Source of the DNA: Zygnema cylindricum
Taxonomy: Eukaryota; Streptophyta; Zygnematophyceae; Zygnematales; Zygnemataceae
Reading direction: 5' to 3'
Assembly (NCBI GenBank): GCA_037447655.1
Contig: JBBHKE010001463.1
Location: 62,001-126,000 of the forward strand
DNA: 64,000 nucleotides
Shown in pieces: positions 23,471-33,937 of this stretch. The notes under the pieces were generated by a model. The model did no database searches, had not been told where the DNA came from, and saw only the letters and a program-made list of their open reading frames with translations. Both the position numbers and the translations under genes were made by a program. The first letter of the stretch is position 1, and each line of letters begins with the position of its first letter.

Positions 23471-24274
23471 TTACTCACTTAGACCACATGTTTTTCTGCA
23501 GAACTCCAACTTAGGAGCGGGAAGGGTTTTTGTCAACATGTCCTCAACCATTTTCTCATCAGGCAAATAACAAAGTTTGACCACTTTTGCAAAAACTTTC
23601 TCTCTTACCAAATGTAGCCGAATGTCCATATGTTTACTCTTAAAATGGTGACTTGGGTTTGAAGCCACCGAAATGGCTGTCCGATTGTCGCACCACATTA
23701 TTTGTGTCCCGTGTTGCGTAAAACCCAATTCTTGAAGAAACACCTTAATCCATAGCAACTCTTTCAAGGCTCCGCTCGCAGCCATATATTCGGCTTCCAT
23801 AGTAGATTGAGCCATGACCTTTTGAAGTTTACTGCTCCAACTACAAGTACCACTTCTAATCTGAATGACATACCCAATTGTAGACTTCCTACTAAGCACA
23901 TCACCATAGCTAGCATCACTCCAAGTATTAATGCTAACCTTGTCCCCTCCCAAAGTAAGCCAAAGATTTCTTGTCCCAACAAGATACCTTAACACCCTTT
24001 TTGCAGCCTCCCAGTCTCTCTTTGGTGGATTTTGCAGACTTTTGCTCAATACACAAACAGCTGCAGCTATATCGGGCCTAGTGCAATTCATGAAGTAAAT
24101 TAGACTTCTTACTACTTGTCTGTAGGGTACTTGGGACATAAACTTTTGCTCTTCTGCACTGGGTTCCTCATCTATTATGACTCCAAACTCATGCTCCATT
24201 CCTTCAAGTTTTTGCTTATACTCCATAGGAGTTGCACAACCTTTGGCATCAACCAAACCAAATTTTTCCAACAT
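23471..24274 (-). pseudogene. Copia RT C-terminus and RNase H
   Basis: 267 codons from a Met inside the coding region. It includes SQVPYRQVVRSLIYFMNCTR, TRPDIAAAVCVLSK, WSDASYGDVLSRKSTIGY, a SKLQKVMAQSTMEAEYMA block (typically SRKQ..VALSSTEAEYMA), WCDNRTAI, KHMDIRLHLVREKV and DMLTKTLPAPKLEF. This is the canonical Ty1/copia RNase H order. The motifs D, E and D of the active site are visible. It is separated from the RT frame by a frameshift around 24300-24340. Confidence 0.85.
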
Positions 24275-24340
24275 GTTTCCTATCGCTTCTTTTTGAGTTA
24301 GCCTAATGATTTTCTTTTCTCTATCTCTTTCAGCTTGTAT

Positions 24341-25117
24341 TCAAAGAATGTATTTAGCCTCACCCAAATCCTTCATTTCAAATTTTGAATTAAGAGCACG
24401 TTTTACTCTAGCAATTCCTTCTTTGTTCCTACTAATTAGCAGCGAATCATCAACATACACAGCAATGAATATCACCTCATCAGGATTATCACCACACATC
24501 ACATATACTGAATGATCTGAACTAATTCTTGTAAATCCTAATCCTGTCAATAACTCATCTAACTTTCGGTTCCATTGCCTAGGGGCCTGTTTTAGGCCAT
24601 ACAAAGATTTTAAAAGGCTGCACAAAATATTTTCTTTTCCTGCTTCCTCATAACCCTCTGGTTGCTTTATATAGTTGACCTCATCTAAATCACCATGCAA
24701 AAATGCAGTTTTGACATCCATTTGGTTGATGTCAGAATCCTCTATGGCAGCTAATGTAAGTAAGATGCGTACAGATGGAAACCTTACAACCGGTGAAAAT
24801 GTTTCTTCATAATCTATCCCCTCCTTTTGATTATATCCCTTAGCAACCAAACGAGCCTTATACATGTCTATGGTATTATCTGGGTTCAATTTTAACTTAA
24901 ACACCCATTTACTTCCAATAGCCTTTCTTCCAGGAGGAAGTTCCACCAGATCCCATGTTTGGGCCTCCATGATGGACTTCATTTCCTCATTAACCGCTTC
25001 CACCCAGTGTTCCCTTTCATTACTCGAAAAAGCTTCCGTCAACGTTAGAGGCTCTTCTATGTGTGCTGAGTGAGCAAAGGCTGCATTTTCTCCCCTAAGT
25101 CGCGCACTTCGCCTCAC
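24341..25117 (-). pseudogene. Copia reverse transcriptase
   Basis: 258 codons with the family landmarks: EAVNEEMKSIMEAQTWDLVE, GSKWVFKLKLNPDN, YKARLVAKGYNQKEGIDYEE, FSPVVRFPSVRILLTLAA, QMDVKTAFLHGDLDE, SLYGLKQAPRQWN and the catalytic YVDD in VYVDDSLLIS. The ORF covers most of the RVT_2-type domain, and its end joins RNase H after a frame change. Not a host gene. Confidence 0.9.
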
Positions 25118-25129
25118 TCGACCTGGAAA

Positions 25130-25468
25130 TTATGTCGCTGGTATAGATGGTTGAGTCCTCCTCCTTGGTACATGTGATTCTTCTTGTGATTCAGTTTCGG
25201 CTTGAGGTAGAGGAGAGTCTGCAGCTATTTCGGGCATAACACTTTCTGTTTCTGGTGGAGAAGATGATTGCAAGGCACTTTGAGCTAATGTAGATGCATT
25301 TTCTATATTTTTCTTGAAAAACATGGGATTTTCTTCTAAAAAGATATAATCAACACTTTTATCCTTCTTTTCATCTATACGCTCATTAAATACATCTACT
25401 CCTTTTCCTTCATCCTTCACAATAATGTTTCTGGCTACCACAACTTTATTTCTCTTAGTGTCATACAC
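25130..25468 (-). pseudogene. Copia integrase C-terminal and linker region
   Basis: Starts with MYDTKRNKVVVARNIIVKDE, the usual end of a copia integrase (YD...K.V.ARDVVF.E). An acidic, Ser-rich linker follows up to RRTQPSIPAT before the RT frame. The upstream part between this and the integrase core is in another frame with a stop (RN-type segments near 25500-25620). Confidence 0.75.
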
Positions 25469-25551
25469 TCTATAACCTTTGGCATGATCATCATACCCTA
25501 GAAATAGCTTTGCTATACCCTTTGGTTCTAGCTTCTATTTCTGCGGATCAT

Positions 25552-26275
25552 TATCTAACATAAAAACCTTACTTCCAAAAACCTTAAAGTGACTTACATC
25601 TGGTTTGTGTCCAGTCCACATTTCATAGGGAGTTTTATCTTTTACGGCCTTGTTTCTAGCCTGTTTCTCACATAAGCTGCACAATTCATAGCCTTTGCCC
25701 AAAACTTGTAATCTATGTCTATATCAGCCATCATTGTCCTAGCACACTCTGATATAGTCCTGTTCATCCTCTGTGAAACACTGTTTTGTTCCGAAGAATA
25801 AGGAACAGTAAGCTGACGTGAGATTCTATGCAATTTTAAGAATTCAGCAAACTCATTAGAAATGTACTCCCCTCGATTATCAGATTTGAACCTTGCTATC
25901 TTTCTCTCATGCATATTTTCACCCCAAGCCTTATATTCCTTAAACTTTGCAAAGACTTCATCCTTACTTTTCAAAAAATAAACTGTAGTAAACCTACTAT
26001 AGTCATCCGTAAAAGTAAGCATAAACTTAACCCCTCCCACAGATGGGTATCTAGATGGCCCCCATATATTTGAATAAATTAGTTCTAGCACCTTGCTACT
26101 TCTAAGATCAGTTTGCGAAGGGAAAGGCAACTTATGGATTTTTCACATTGCACCACCATCACATATATTTGATGCTGGTTTTTAACTAATTTTTACACCT
26201 TTCACCATTTTTTGATTTACCATCTTTTCTAATCTATCATAATTCACATGTCCTAAACGTTCATGCCACTATTGA
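25552..26275 (-). pseudogene. Copia integrase core, copy 2
   Basis: Includes LELIYSNIWGPSRYPSVGGV, FTDDYSRFTTVYFLKSKDEV, FKSDNRGEYISNEFAEFLK, RQLTVPYSSEQN and MNRTISECARTMMAD. The DDE-type residues are recognisable. It is a near-duplicate of 26886-27606; here several residues are altered (SEQNSVSQR instead of PEQNGVS). Confidence 0.8.
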
Positions 26276-26885
26276 AAAAAAGATTTAGTAAGTCTTAGAA
26301 ATTTGAGTCTAGGACTTAGAAATTATTTTTAGAATACCAACTGTTCAATATTGACCTAATTTAGTGTAGATTTTTTGTAATTTCTACACGAATTGATATC
26401 CATAAGCTAATTAGTGTGTAGGGTTGTCAATGAATGTAGACGTGATAAGAATCATCCGGATTTTTAGGGTATAGATATTGTTAGTGGACAATTCTGATCC
26501 AAACATTTAGATTTTTGTCAGTAGGGTGTCTAGTGAACCATGTTTATAGGTTTTTGATGTTTTCTAGATCTTTTAGATGTTTTTATTAGATCTTTTAGAT
26601 GTTTTCGAGATATTTTGAGTATTTAGTTCAATTAGGATTGATCAATTCCATACAGAATGTACATTTTACACAAGAATTAAGGAAATGAGAGCACTGAGTG
26701 CAGTTTAAGGTGTTTTATGCTCTATTGTCTCTAATTTGCATGTAGTACATGTTTGTTTGGTTGAAAGACCTCTTTTGTTTGGAGTAACATATCTTACACT
26801 ATAGATCTAGTCTTTTAGGCATTTCTCTTAGGGTTTGCTTCCGCTAACATGTTTGATAATGGCTCAGCTCCTATTGCAAGGGCTC
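26275..26885 (+). mobile_element. Inverted copia LTR plus start of gag
   Basis: On the plus strand this segment reads as the LTR of the same family (GTAAGTCTTAGAAATTTGAG, CACGAATTGATATC, GTGATAAGAATCATCC, TAGTTCAATTAGGATTGATC). It continues through the leader to a gag-like start (ATG then NGSAP), that is, in opposite orientation to the rest of the locus. It lies exactly between the two integrase copies. Confidence 0.8.
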
Positions 26886-27831
26886 CTATTATCTAACATA
26901 AAAACCTTACTTCCAAAAACCTTAAAGTGACTTACATCTGGTTTGTGTCCAGTCCACATTTCATAGGGAGTTTTATCTTTTACGGCCTTGTTTCTAGCCT
27001 GTTTCTCACATAAGCTGCACAATTCATAGCCTTTGCCCAAAACTTGTAATCTATGTCTATATCAGCCATCATTGTCCTAGCACACTCTGGTATAGTCCTA
27101 TTCATCCTCTATGAAACACCGTTTTGTTCCGGAGAATAAGGAACAGTAAGCTGACGTGATATTCCATGTAATTTTAAGAATTCCGTAAACTCATTAGAAA
27201 TGTACTCCCCTCTATTATCAGATCTGAACCCTGCTATCTTTCTCTCATGTAGAGATTCAACCCAAGCCTTATACTCCTTAAATTTTGCAAAGACTTCATC
27301 CTTACTTTTCAGAAAATAAACTGTAGTAAACCTACTATAGTCATCCGTAAAAGTAAGCATAAACTTAACCCCTCCCACAGATGGGTATCTAGATGGCCCC
27401 CATACATCTGAATAAATTAGTTCTAGCACCCTGCTACTTCTATGATCAGTTTGCGAAGGGAAAGACAACTTATAGATTTTTCCCATTGCACAGCTATCAC
27501 ATACATTTGATGCTGGTTGTTGACTAATTTTTACACCTTCCACCATTTTCTGATTTACCATCTTTTCTAATCTATCATAATTCACATGTCCTAAACGTTT
27601 ATGCCATAAATCACAATCACTGATTACACTTGAGTACATAACATCATTGTCATTATCATTTGCAAGACTCAATCGATACAAATTGTTTCCACCAGCAAAA
27701 CCCTCTGCAGCTATTTTCCCATTCTTACTCACTGTTTTCTTCCCATTCTCAGAAATAGTTTTAAAACCTTTTTTTTCTACCACTGACGTAGAGAAAAAAG
27801 TTTCTTTTAAAAGCTGGGACATGCAACACAT
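26886..27831 (-). pseudogene. Copia integrase N-terminal zinc region and core, copy 1
   Basis: Contains the GAG_pre-integrase part (YRLSLANDNDND, LWHKRLGHVNYDRLEKMV, VCDSCAMGKIYKLSF) with the HHCC-type residues. The rve core follows (LELIYSDVWGPSRYPSVGGV, LTFTDDYSRFTTVYFLK, FRSDNRGEYISNEF, PYSPEQNGVS). It is cut at 26886, where the inverted LTR fragment begins. Confidence 0.85.
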
Positions 27832-28261
27832 CTTCTAAAACCCTTTTCACAGGTTTTCCCTCTACATTCAACATAAGTGTCACCCTCCTCTTTGCTTTCG
27901 ACTCAACAAAGGTATCATCACTAAAATAAATTTTGACAGGAGAGGTAGATGGAATACTCTCAAAGAGATGGCGACTGCGGCATATGTGTGCAGATGCACC
28001 CGAGTCCATAATCCATTCGTCTTCCTCCACGCCTTCCGTTGCTTGTGCCATCGCAAAGTATTTCTTTTCGCTGTTATCGGGAGAGCTGCTCACATCCTCC
28101 TCTTGAAGTGCGTTGGAAAATGTTGTTGGGCGTCCATTTGACGTAGATGGAACTCGGCTTTCGTCCCAACCAGAGCAAAAATTTCCCGTAGCTTTAGCTC
28201 TCTCGTAGGCATGACACATCCTGAAAACATGGTTTTTTTCATCACTGTAATAGCATGTCAA
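27761..28261 (-). pseudogene. Copia zinc knuckle and protease region
   Basis: Shows a degenerate knuckle (CYYSDEKNHVFRMC, in which the second Cys of CX2C is Ser), a Ser-rich linker, and the aspartic protease motif in EWIMDSGASAHIC. YFSDDTFVESKAKRRVTL and the LEDVLHVPAFKRNFF segment that ends copia protease follow. It is separated by frameshifts from gag and integrase. Confidence 0.85.
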
Positions 28262-28297
28262 AGGTGACCTTCTAGGACCACTACCTCTACCACTGCC

Positions 28298-28577
28298 ACT
28301 ACCACTGCCACTGCCAATCTTAGAGTCTAAAAATTGGTTAGTTAGTGCCTGAACAGACTTACTACTGCCTCTTTGTGAAATCTAGTTAGCTACTTCGCTC
28401 AAAATAAACTATATTGCTAATGCTATGTTCCACTGAAGCTACCACTGCCACGGCCAATCTTAGAGTCTGAAAATTTGTTAGCTAGTGCCTGAACAGACTT
28501 ACTACTACCTCTTTGTGAAATCTGGTTAGCTACTTCGCTCAAAATAAACTATATTGCTAATGCTATGTTTCACTGAC
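28298..28577. repeat. Tandem duplication of about 143 bp inside copia gag
   Basis: A block with CCACTGCC, GCCAATCTTAGAGTCT, CCTGAACAGACTTACTACT and CTATATTGCTAATGCTATGT is present twice in tandem with about 10 differences. It lies at the 3' end of gag and contributes to its inactivation. Confidence 0.8.
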
Positions 28578-29157
28578 GCTGTGGAAGAGCCCTTAGCCTA
28601 TCCATGGCTCCTTTATATTCATCAGGTAAAGTTCTCATCAATAACATAGCCTGTTGAGGTGGTGAAATGTCCCCACCTGCACTTGTACTCTGAAGGAAGA
28701 ACCTTTTCATAGCATGACAATGATCTGACATACTACCCCGTGAATACTTAAATTCAAAGATCTGAGTGGCTATGTTAGTTTGCACAGTAGCATCTAGCTG
28801 AACATACATAGCACATACGCTAAACCAAACTTTACAAGCTTTCTTCAAATCAAGATACGACATTACCAAATCTTTTGTCATTACCTGTTTCAAGACGTTG
28901 AGGCAGTAGAGATTCTTCTTTTTCCAATCCGGTGCCGTCTCATCGGCAGTTCCTTCCACAATGGGTGACAAGTCCCTCTCCTCGAAATATGAGCTCAGCA
29001 TATCTTCCCAATATAAGAAGTCAGTTCCATCAAAAATAGGCAATTTGGGCGGTGGGCCCATAACGTGTTGAAGGTCATGGGCATTCTGACTTGGCTGTGT
29101 TCCACTCCCACTAGGCGTCACACTTGCACCATCAGGAACTGAGCCATTAGTACACAT
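28570..29157 (-). pseudogene. Copia gag (UBN2-type) N-terminal part
   Basis: 195 codons with PPKLPIFDGTDFLYWEDML, KACKVWFSVCAMYVQLDATV, FEFKYSRGSMSDHCHAMKRF and PQQAMLLMRTLPDEYKGAM. These match the copia gag polypeptide (W...L...Y, LP.EY). The start Met lies in the segment duplicated at the far left of the locus (22868). Confidence 0.8.
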
Positions 29158-29633
29158 GGCAGCAGAAGCAAACCCAAAGAGTAATACCTATTTGACTAGA
29201 TTTATGTTGTAAGATATGTAGCTTTAAGTGAGAGAGGTCTTACAACCAGACAAACATATACCACAACCAAAAATAAGGACAATAAAATAGAAAAACACCT
29301 TAAAGTGCACTTAGTGCTCTCATTTCCTTAACCTCTGTGTAGAATGTACATTCTGTGTTGAATTGATCAATCCTAATTGAACTAAATACTCAAAAGATCT
29401 AGAAAACATCTAAAAGATCTAGAAAACATCTAAAAGATATAGAAAACATCTAAAACTTATGTACATGGTTCACCAGACACCCTAGTGACAAAAATCTAAG
29501 TGTTTGGACCAGAATTGTCCACGAACAATATCTATACCCTAAAAGTCCGGGTGATTCTTATCACGTCTACATTCATTGGCGGCCCTACACACTAATTAAC
29601 TTAAAGATATCAATTCGTGTAGATAGTAGGCAG

Positions 29634-29930
29634 ACCGAGACTTAGTAATATTTAGGTACTTCTCTCTCTAAGAGAGCTTGTAACTATAAAGGTCATCTTT
29701 GACCAGCCATAACTTACTGCTCGGGTGAGCAAATTCAGTGATTCTTTTTGCTACGGACTCAGGGGAGTCCAAGCTACACAAGAGTGTAGTCGGTCAGAGT
29801 CTTTGCGTGCCAGGGTGGCGCTTATTCAGCGGGAAAGTAGAAGGGGAAAATATTATCCTAGAGGCTTTACATAGGCTGCTCATTCTGTAGGTCAATGGAG
29901 ACCACAGAATTTCACTTTCCAAGATCATTT
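29634..29930 (+). repeat. Dispersed repeat R, copy 1
   Basis: About 300 bp shared with 40530-40830 (+) and, inverted, 63110-63445. Landmarks: CTAAGAGAGC-type start, CAGCCATAACTTACTG, TTCTTTTTGCTACGGACTCA, GGGGAGTCC and a CAGGGTGGC block. It separates the copia right end from the resuming non-LTR element. Element class unknown; a solo LTR or SINE is possible. Confidence 0.7.
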
Positions 29931-32275
29931 TTCTCCACATCAATTTGGTGTCACAACACGAGGGGGTTGTGAGGCAGTAGTCCACGGTTTACGAGCGATT
30001 TTTGAACTGCATCCGGATTGGGTTGTTCTCCAAGTCGACATTGCCAACGCCTTTAACATGGTTGATCGCAACTCCATTTTCCGTGAGGTTAAACACGCAC
30101 CGTCTCCTTTTAACCAAATTTTCCCTTTTATCCGTGTGTTTTACTCCAAACCCAACCCTTTACTTTATCTCATCATAGGCCTATTGGGAGACGTTACCAC
30201 TTTGGAATCAGTAAGGAGTACTCGTCAAAGTGACCTTCTAAGAGCTTCATTGTTTGCCCTCGCTCACCTGCATGCTTAGAGCATCGGCTACGACTTTTCT
30301 AAATTGTTTATTCTCTTCAGTTGTTGACGACGCTCGAATAGTCGGCCCGTCGAACCAAGTTGTTCTTGCCATTCACCATTTTGTAGAGCAACTTTTTAAA
30401 ATTCACCATTCTGTCAAATTCACCAAATGTGTCGCATGGAGCCCGACTGGTCTTCCACCCGAATTCTCTCACCCTTCACGATTCCGTATTTCAACTCCTC
30501 AAGAGGGTATAAGGGCTTTAGGTTCTCCTATTAGAGCCCCTGATTTTGTTAACCATTTTGTTAAAGACGCTTTGTTAGATGAACTTTCTCATTGTGAGGA
30601 CCTTCCTAAACTTCCAGATTCACAAGTTGCGTTTGCTATCTTAACACGTTATTTTGCCCAACGCCCTTTGTATTTGGCCCGCACTTTACCCACGGACTCT
30701 TCTTTCCTTTCTTCCCTTTCTGAATTTGATGATCGGCTCTTTGGCATTCTAAATCAACTGGTCGGCCAGTGTATCTTTCATCGGTCAAAAGGCCTCCTCG
30801 CTCGTAGACAAGCTGTTTTACCAGTCTCTTACGGGGGTCTCGGTTTGCGTCCTACAGCCACCTTGGCACCATCCGCTTACCTAGGGAGTTGGGCTTTGGT
30901 GGCATCAATTATTACATCAAGGTTTTTGGTGGACAACACTCCTATTCTAGCTCATGCGGTCTCTCACGTCGACGAGGGTTTGCTCTCATTCCAACAAGCA
31001 TTATTGTCCTCTCGAACGCATTTACCAGTCGAGGCCCAAGCTGAAGTTCCTCCGTCCCTTCCCTCATCACCGGAATTCACTCACGCGTGCAACAACACAT
31101 CGCCGATAAGGTAGCCGCCGGCGAATTCAATGATCTACTTCAGGCGCTCCCTACGGCTGAAGCGCGGAGCCGACTTCGATCATGCTCGGGGCCTGGGGTT
31201 GGGGCTTGGCTTATTGCTACACCAATTTTCACTTCGCTCTGTTTATCTTCTCCTTAATTTTTTGCTGCGCTTCGCTTACGACTTGGCTTGCCGCACCCTT
31301 CCCTTTTTGGCAAGCCCCGTTGCATTTGTGGTCAAATCTATAGACGAGCAATGGGTACATTTGCTACGTTGCTCACACGGTGGTGAGCAAACAACAGCAC
31401 AAGACATGGTACGGGATGCTATCGCTGCCGTGGGTTCTGAAGCAGGTTACATAGGCAAGCGCGAGGTGTCGCACATATTACCACCACGTTCTCAATCTAG
31501 GGGTACACGGGGTCCTCGTTTGGATATAGGTTTTCTACATGGTGCTACGAGAACGTTGGGGGACGTAGTCTTCACAGACCCTACAGGATCTCATGTTTCC
31601 TCGCGCGCGGCATTACATACTGGTGTAGCAGCTCGGGATGCAGCGGCTTCGAAAGAACGTGACTACGCTCACAACCCAGCTGATACTTTCACACCATTTG
31701 CTTTGGAGATATTTGGGACCTTAGACTCGTCTTTTGACAACTTTTTGCGGGACTGCGCTCGACGATCTTTCGAAGTCAGAGGGTCGGGTAGCCCTTCTCC
31801 AGCTCTCATGTCGGCTTTCTACCGCTAACGCATCTCTGTCGCCTTTCAACGTTCCCAAGCTTTGGCCATTATCCGACAGTTATGTCGCCTTTCAACGTTC
31901 CCAAGCTTTGGCCATTATCCGACAGTTATCCGACAGAGCACAATGGTGACTGATGGCCGAGGGCTGCGAGACTTACCGCCGCGCCACCCGGCGCATATAG
32001 ACGATATCCATAGTTTTGATCTTGAGTTGGGCGTAGTTTGAGGCTTTAGCGGCTAGGTTAGTTTGTAGTGTTTCAATTGTATGGTTTTGTTGTACTTGCT
32101 TTCTTTCTTTCCTTTTAGGCTTTTAATGCATTTTTTGTTGTGTTATTAGTCCTTTAGGATTTTGGTCTTTAACCTTTTTGGGTCATCAATACTTTTTAGT
32201 GACAATCATGTTTTGTACTTTGATGGTATTACCATCGCGTTATTGGAAATAAAATCTTCTCTTTTCAATTGAACA
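29931..32275 (+). pseudogene. RLE-type non-LTR retrotransposon, 3' part (RT core and endonuclease remnants)
   Basis: Resumes inside the RT with HQFGVTTRGGCEAVVHGLRA, VVLQVDIANAFNMVDRN (catalytic Asp block), LFALAHLHA, and VVDDARIVGPSNQVV (the xxDD catalytic pair). VKFTKCVAWSPTGLP and AYLGSWALVA follow. The LFALAHLHA and VVDDARIVG parts are joined by a frameshift near 30270-30280. The thumb continues into 31130-31830 with HLLRCSHGGE, MVRDAIAAVGSEAGY, RLDIGFLHGATRTLGDVVF (PD-(D/E)XK-like endonuclease) and PFALEIFGTLDSSFDNFL. At least two more frame breaks occur between 31080 and 31400. The region joining GPSGMVYK and HQFGV is missing. Confidence 0.75.
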
Positions 32276-33844
32276 ATAGAACATTGAAATGAAAACAATT
32301 CCGGCGAAACCGGGTCCAATACAATTTCACCTTCACTAGATTCTCCCGTATCTTCAGCACGTGTGGAATTTTCTTTGCTTCGACGACAAGTGAGGTCGTA
32401 TAGATGAAATTCAGGAGTCCTTAATTCAACTCACACATACACAAGTGCGAACAATTTAAATAAATTGTTTGCACTTGTGTATGTGTGGACAATTGGGCAT
32501 TGACCTTCACACGTGTGTACGCACGCCTCTAAAGCTCTTTCGCACATGTATAGCGGAGCAAAATTTCTAATGCTTTCGATACATGTGCAACTTCCTTTAC
32601 CCAAATCTCATTTTTATAGAAAAGAACAAAGAACAAAAAAAAACTTTTGAGTTTAATAAAAAGGGGAACAATGCCCTCTCTTTTTCCAGAAATACATCGT
32701 GATCATAAAAGTACAATAGGGTTTTGTTTTCTCAAATGTCCCCTAGAATTGTTGAAAGATTACTCTACATTGCCAATCCTTTGGAATTGTAAAGGTTATT
32801 AAGAAAACTGATTTTTTTTTGAAATGCAAAGGACATAAATATGCTACTCTAGAATCTCATGATTCTATAACATTCATTGTTTTCAATACAAAAATATTTT
32901 TGATGTCACTTTTGACACATTTTGATGTCCATTTTTCGTCTCCCTCTCTCTCTTTAGATTCTCCGAGAATCTTTGGCAACTATAGTACATTCTAAAAGCA
33001 CAACAATAAAAATACATGTCGAAATTAAAAAACAATTCCCCATCTCCAAATTCCCTCATCCCAATTTGCGACTCTTCCAAACCCCAGTCTCCAATTTCTA
33101 ACTCCCTATTTTCCCAATTTCCCAATTCTATAATAATTCTAAAATTTTTCCCAAGTTCCTCAATTTTCCAAATTCTCTATTTTCCAAATTCTTGACTTTC
33201 CCGGATTTATTGTACAGCTGCAAATGCGGTCACGTCGCGTTTTATTTTTTAGCTCCTCCAATCCGAGCAAAAATAGTTTCTCGACGAAGACGTTGATGTC
33301 AATTTGAATACAAAATTAGCAGATCCACACTAATTCCGATTCTCCATCACATTTTTCAGAAGATTGACTAAAATACACTTCCGATACAACAATATCGATA
33401 CAACATTTAGATTCAAGTGTAAATATATGATGTTAAATCTTCAAGATTGGCTTAAAATAGTGAATTTCCCCGGTCCTCCGACAATGTGGTAACCAAATTG
33501 GGCATAAGAGGCTCCAACTGTCAAAGGGAAAACATAATTCGGAAGAGTATATGTATTTGCACCCAAAGAAACAATGTTGTATTTATCGATGGGATTAAAG
33601 TTGTCCGCAACAAAAATTATGGTGTTAACCGGTTTATCTCCGTACTAATTTGACCCTTAACCCGTTTCAATGATACCCACTTGTTATTTAGACCCCACGC
33701 TGTCACCTAAATACACCCATCGCTATAACTTTTAAAATATAACTCCAAATAGCGTGATTCTTTCGCGGAAGTCTACCAATTTTAGTACTCTATAATCATA
33801 ACACCGAAATACCCATTTATAAACAAGTTCGATCCGCTATTACT
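32276..33844. other. Intergenic, hairpin and degenerate short repeats
   Basis: A 56-bp hairpin lies at 32432-32487. A degenerate TTCCCAATT/TTTCCAAATTC array occurs at about 33030-33200. No gene recognised. Confidence 0.5.
32432..32487. repeat. Near-perfect hairpin, 26-bp arms
   Basis: CACACATACACAAGTGCGAA runs to ATTT, a 4-base AAAT centre, and back to TTGTGTATGTGTG; only one pair mismatches. It lies about 160 bp after the end of the non-LTR element. Confidence 0.8.
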
Positions 33845-33937
33845 GTTTCATGTAATTTATTATATTTAAGGCATCAATGTCAAAATTTTGGGGTGCCGAT
33901 ATAGCGTACATAAGGCTAATAACGATTCACGATGTAC
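33845..33937. mobile_element. Right-end fragment of a TA-family element, inverted relative to 35105
   Basis: Ends CTAATAACGATTCACGATG followed by TA. The reverse complement of about 90 bp matches the left half of the element at 35105-35292 (ATATCGGCACCCCAAAATTT and flanks). The left half is missing. Confidence 0.75.

Larger units (their letters stand above)
22780..29626 (-). mobile_element. Scrambled Ty1/copia retrotransposon locus
   Basis: Reading right to left on the minus strand: an LTR lacking its first 110-120 bp (29626 to about 29190), gag, zinc knuckle, protease, integrase, an inverted LTR-gag fragment (26275-26885), a second copy of part of integrase, RT, RNase H, a polypurine tract (complement of 23442-23459), an LTR (about 23447-22900), and then again the beginning of gag (22868-22780). 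Frames are broken in many places. The two direct LTR-gag segments are highly similar but show many differences; both contain four units of a 20-bp sub-repeat AGATCTAGAAAACATCTAAA. Confidence 0.8.
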
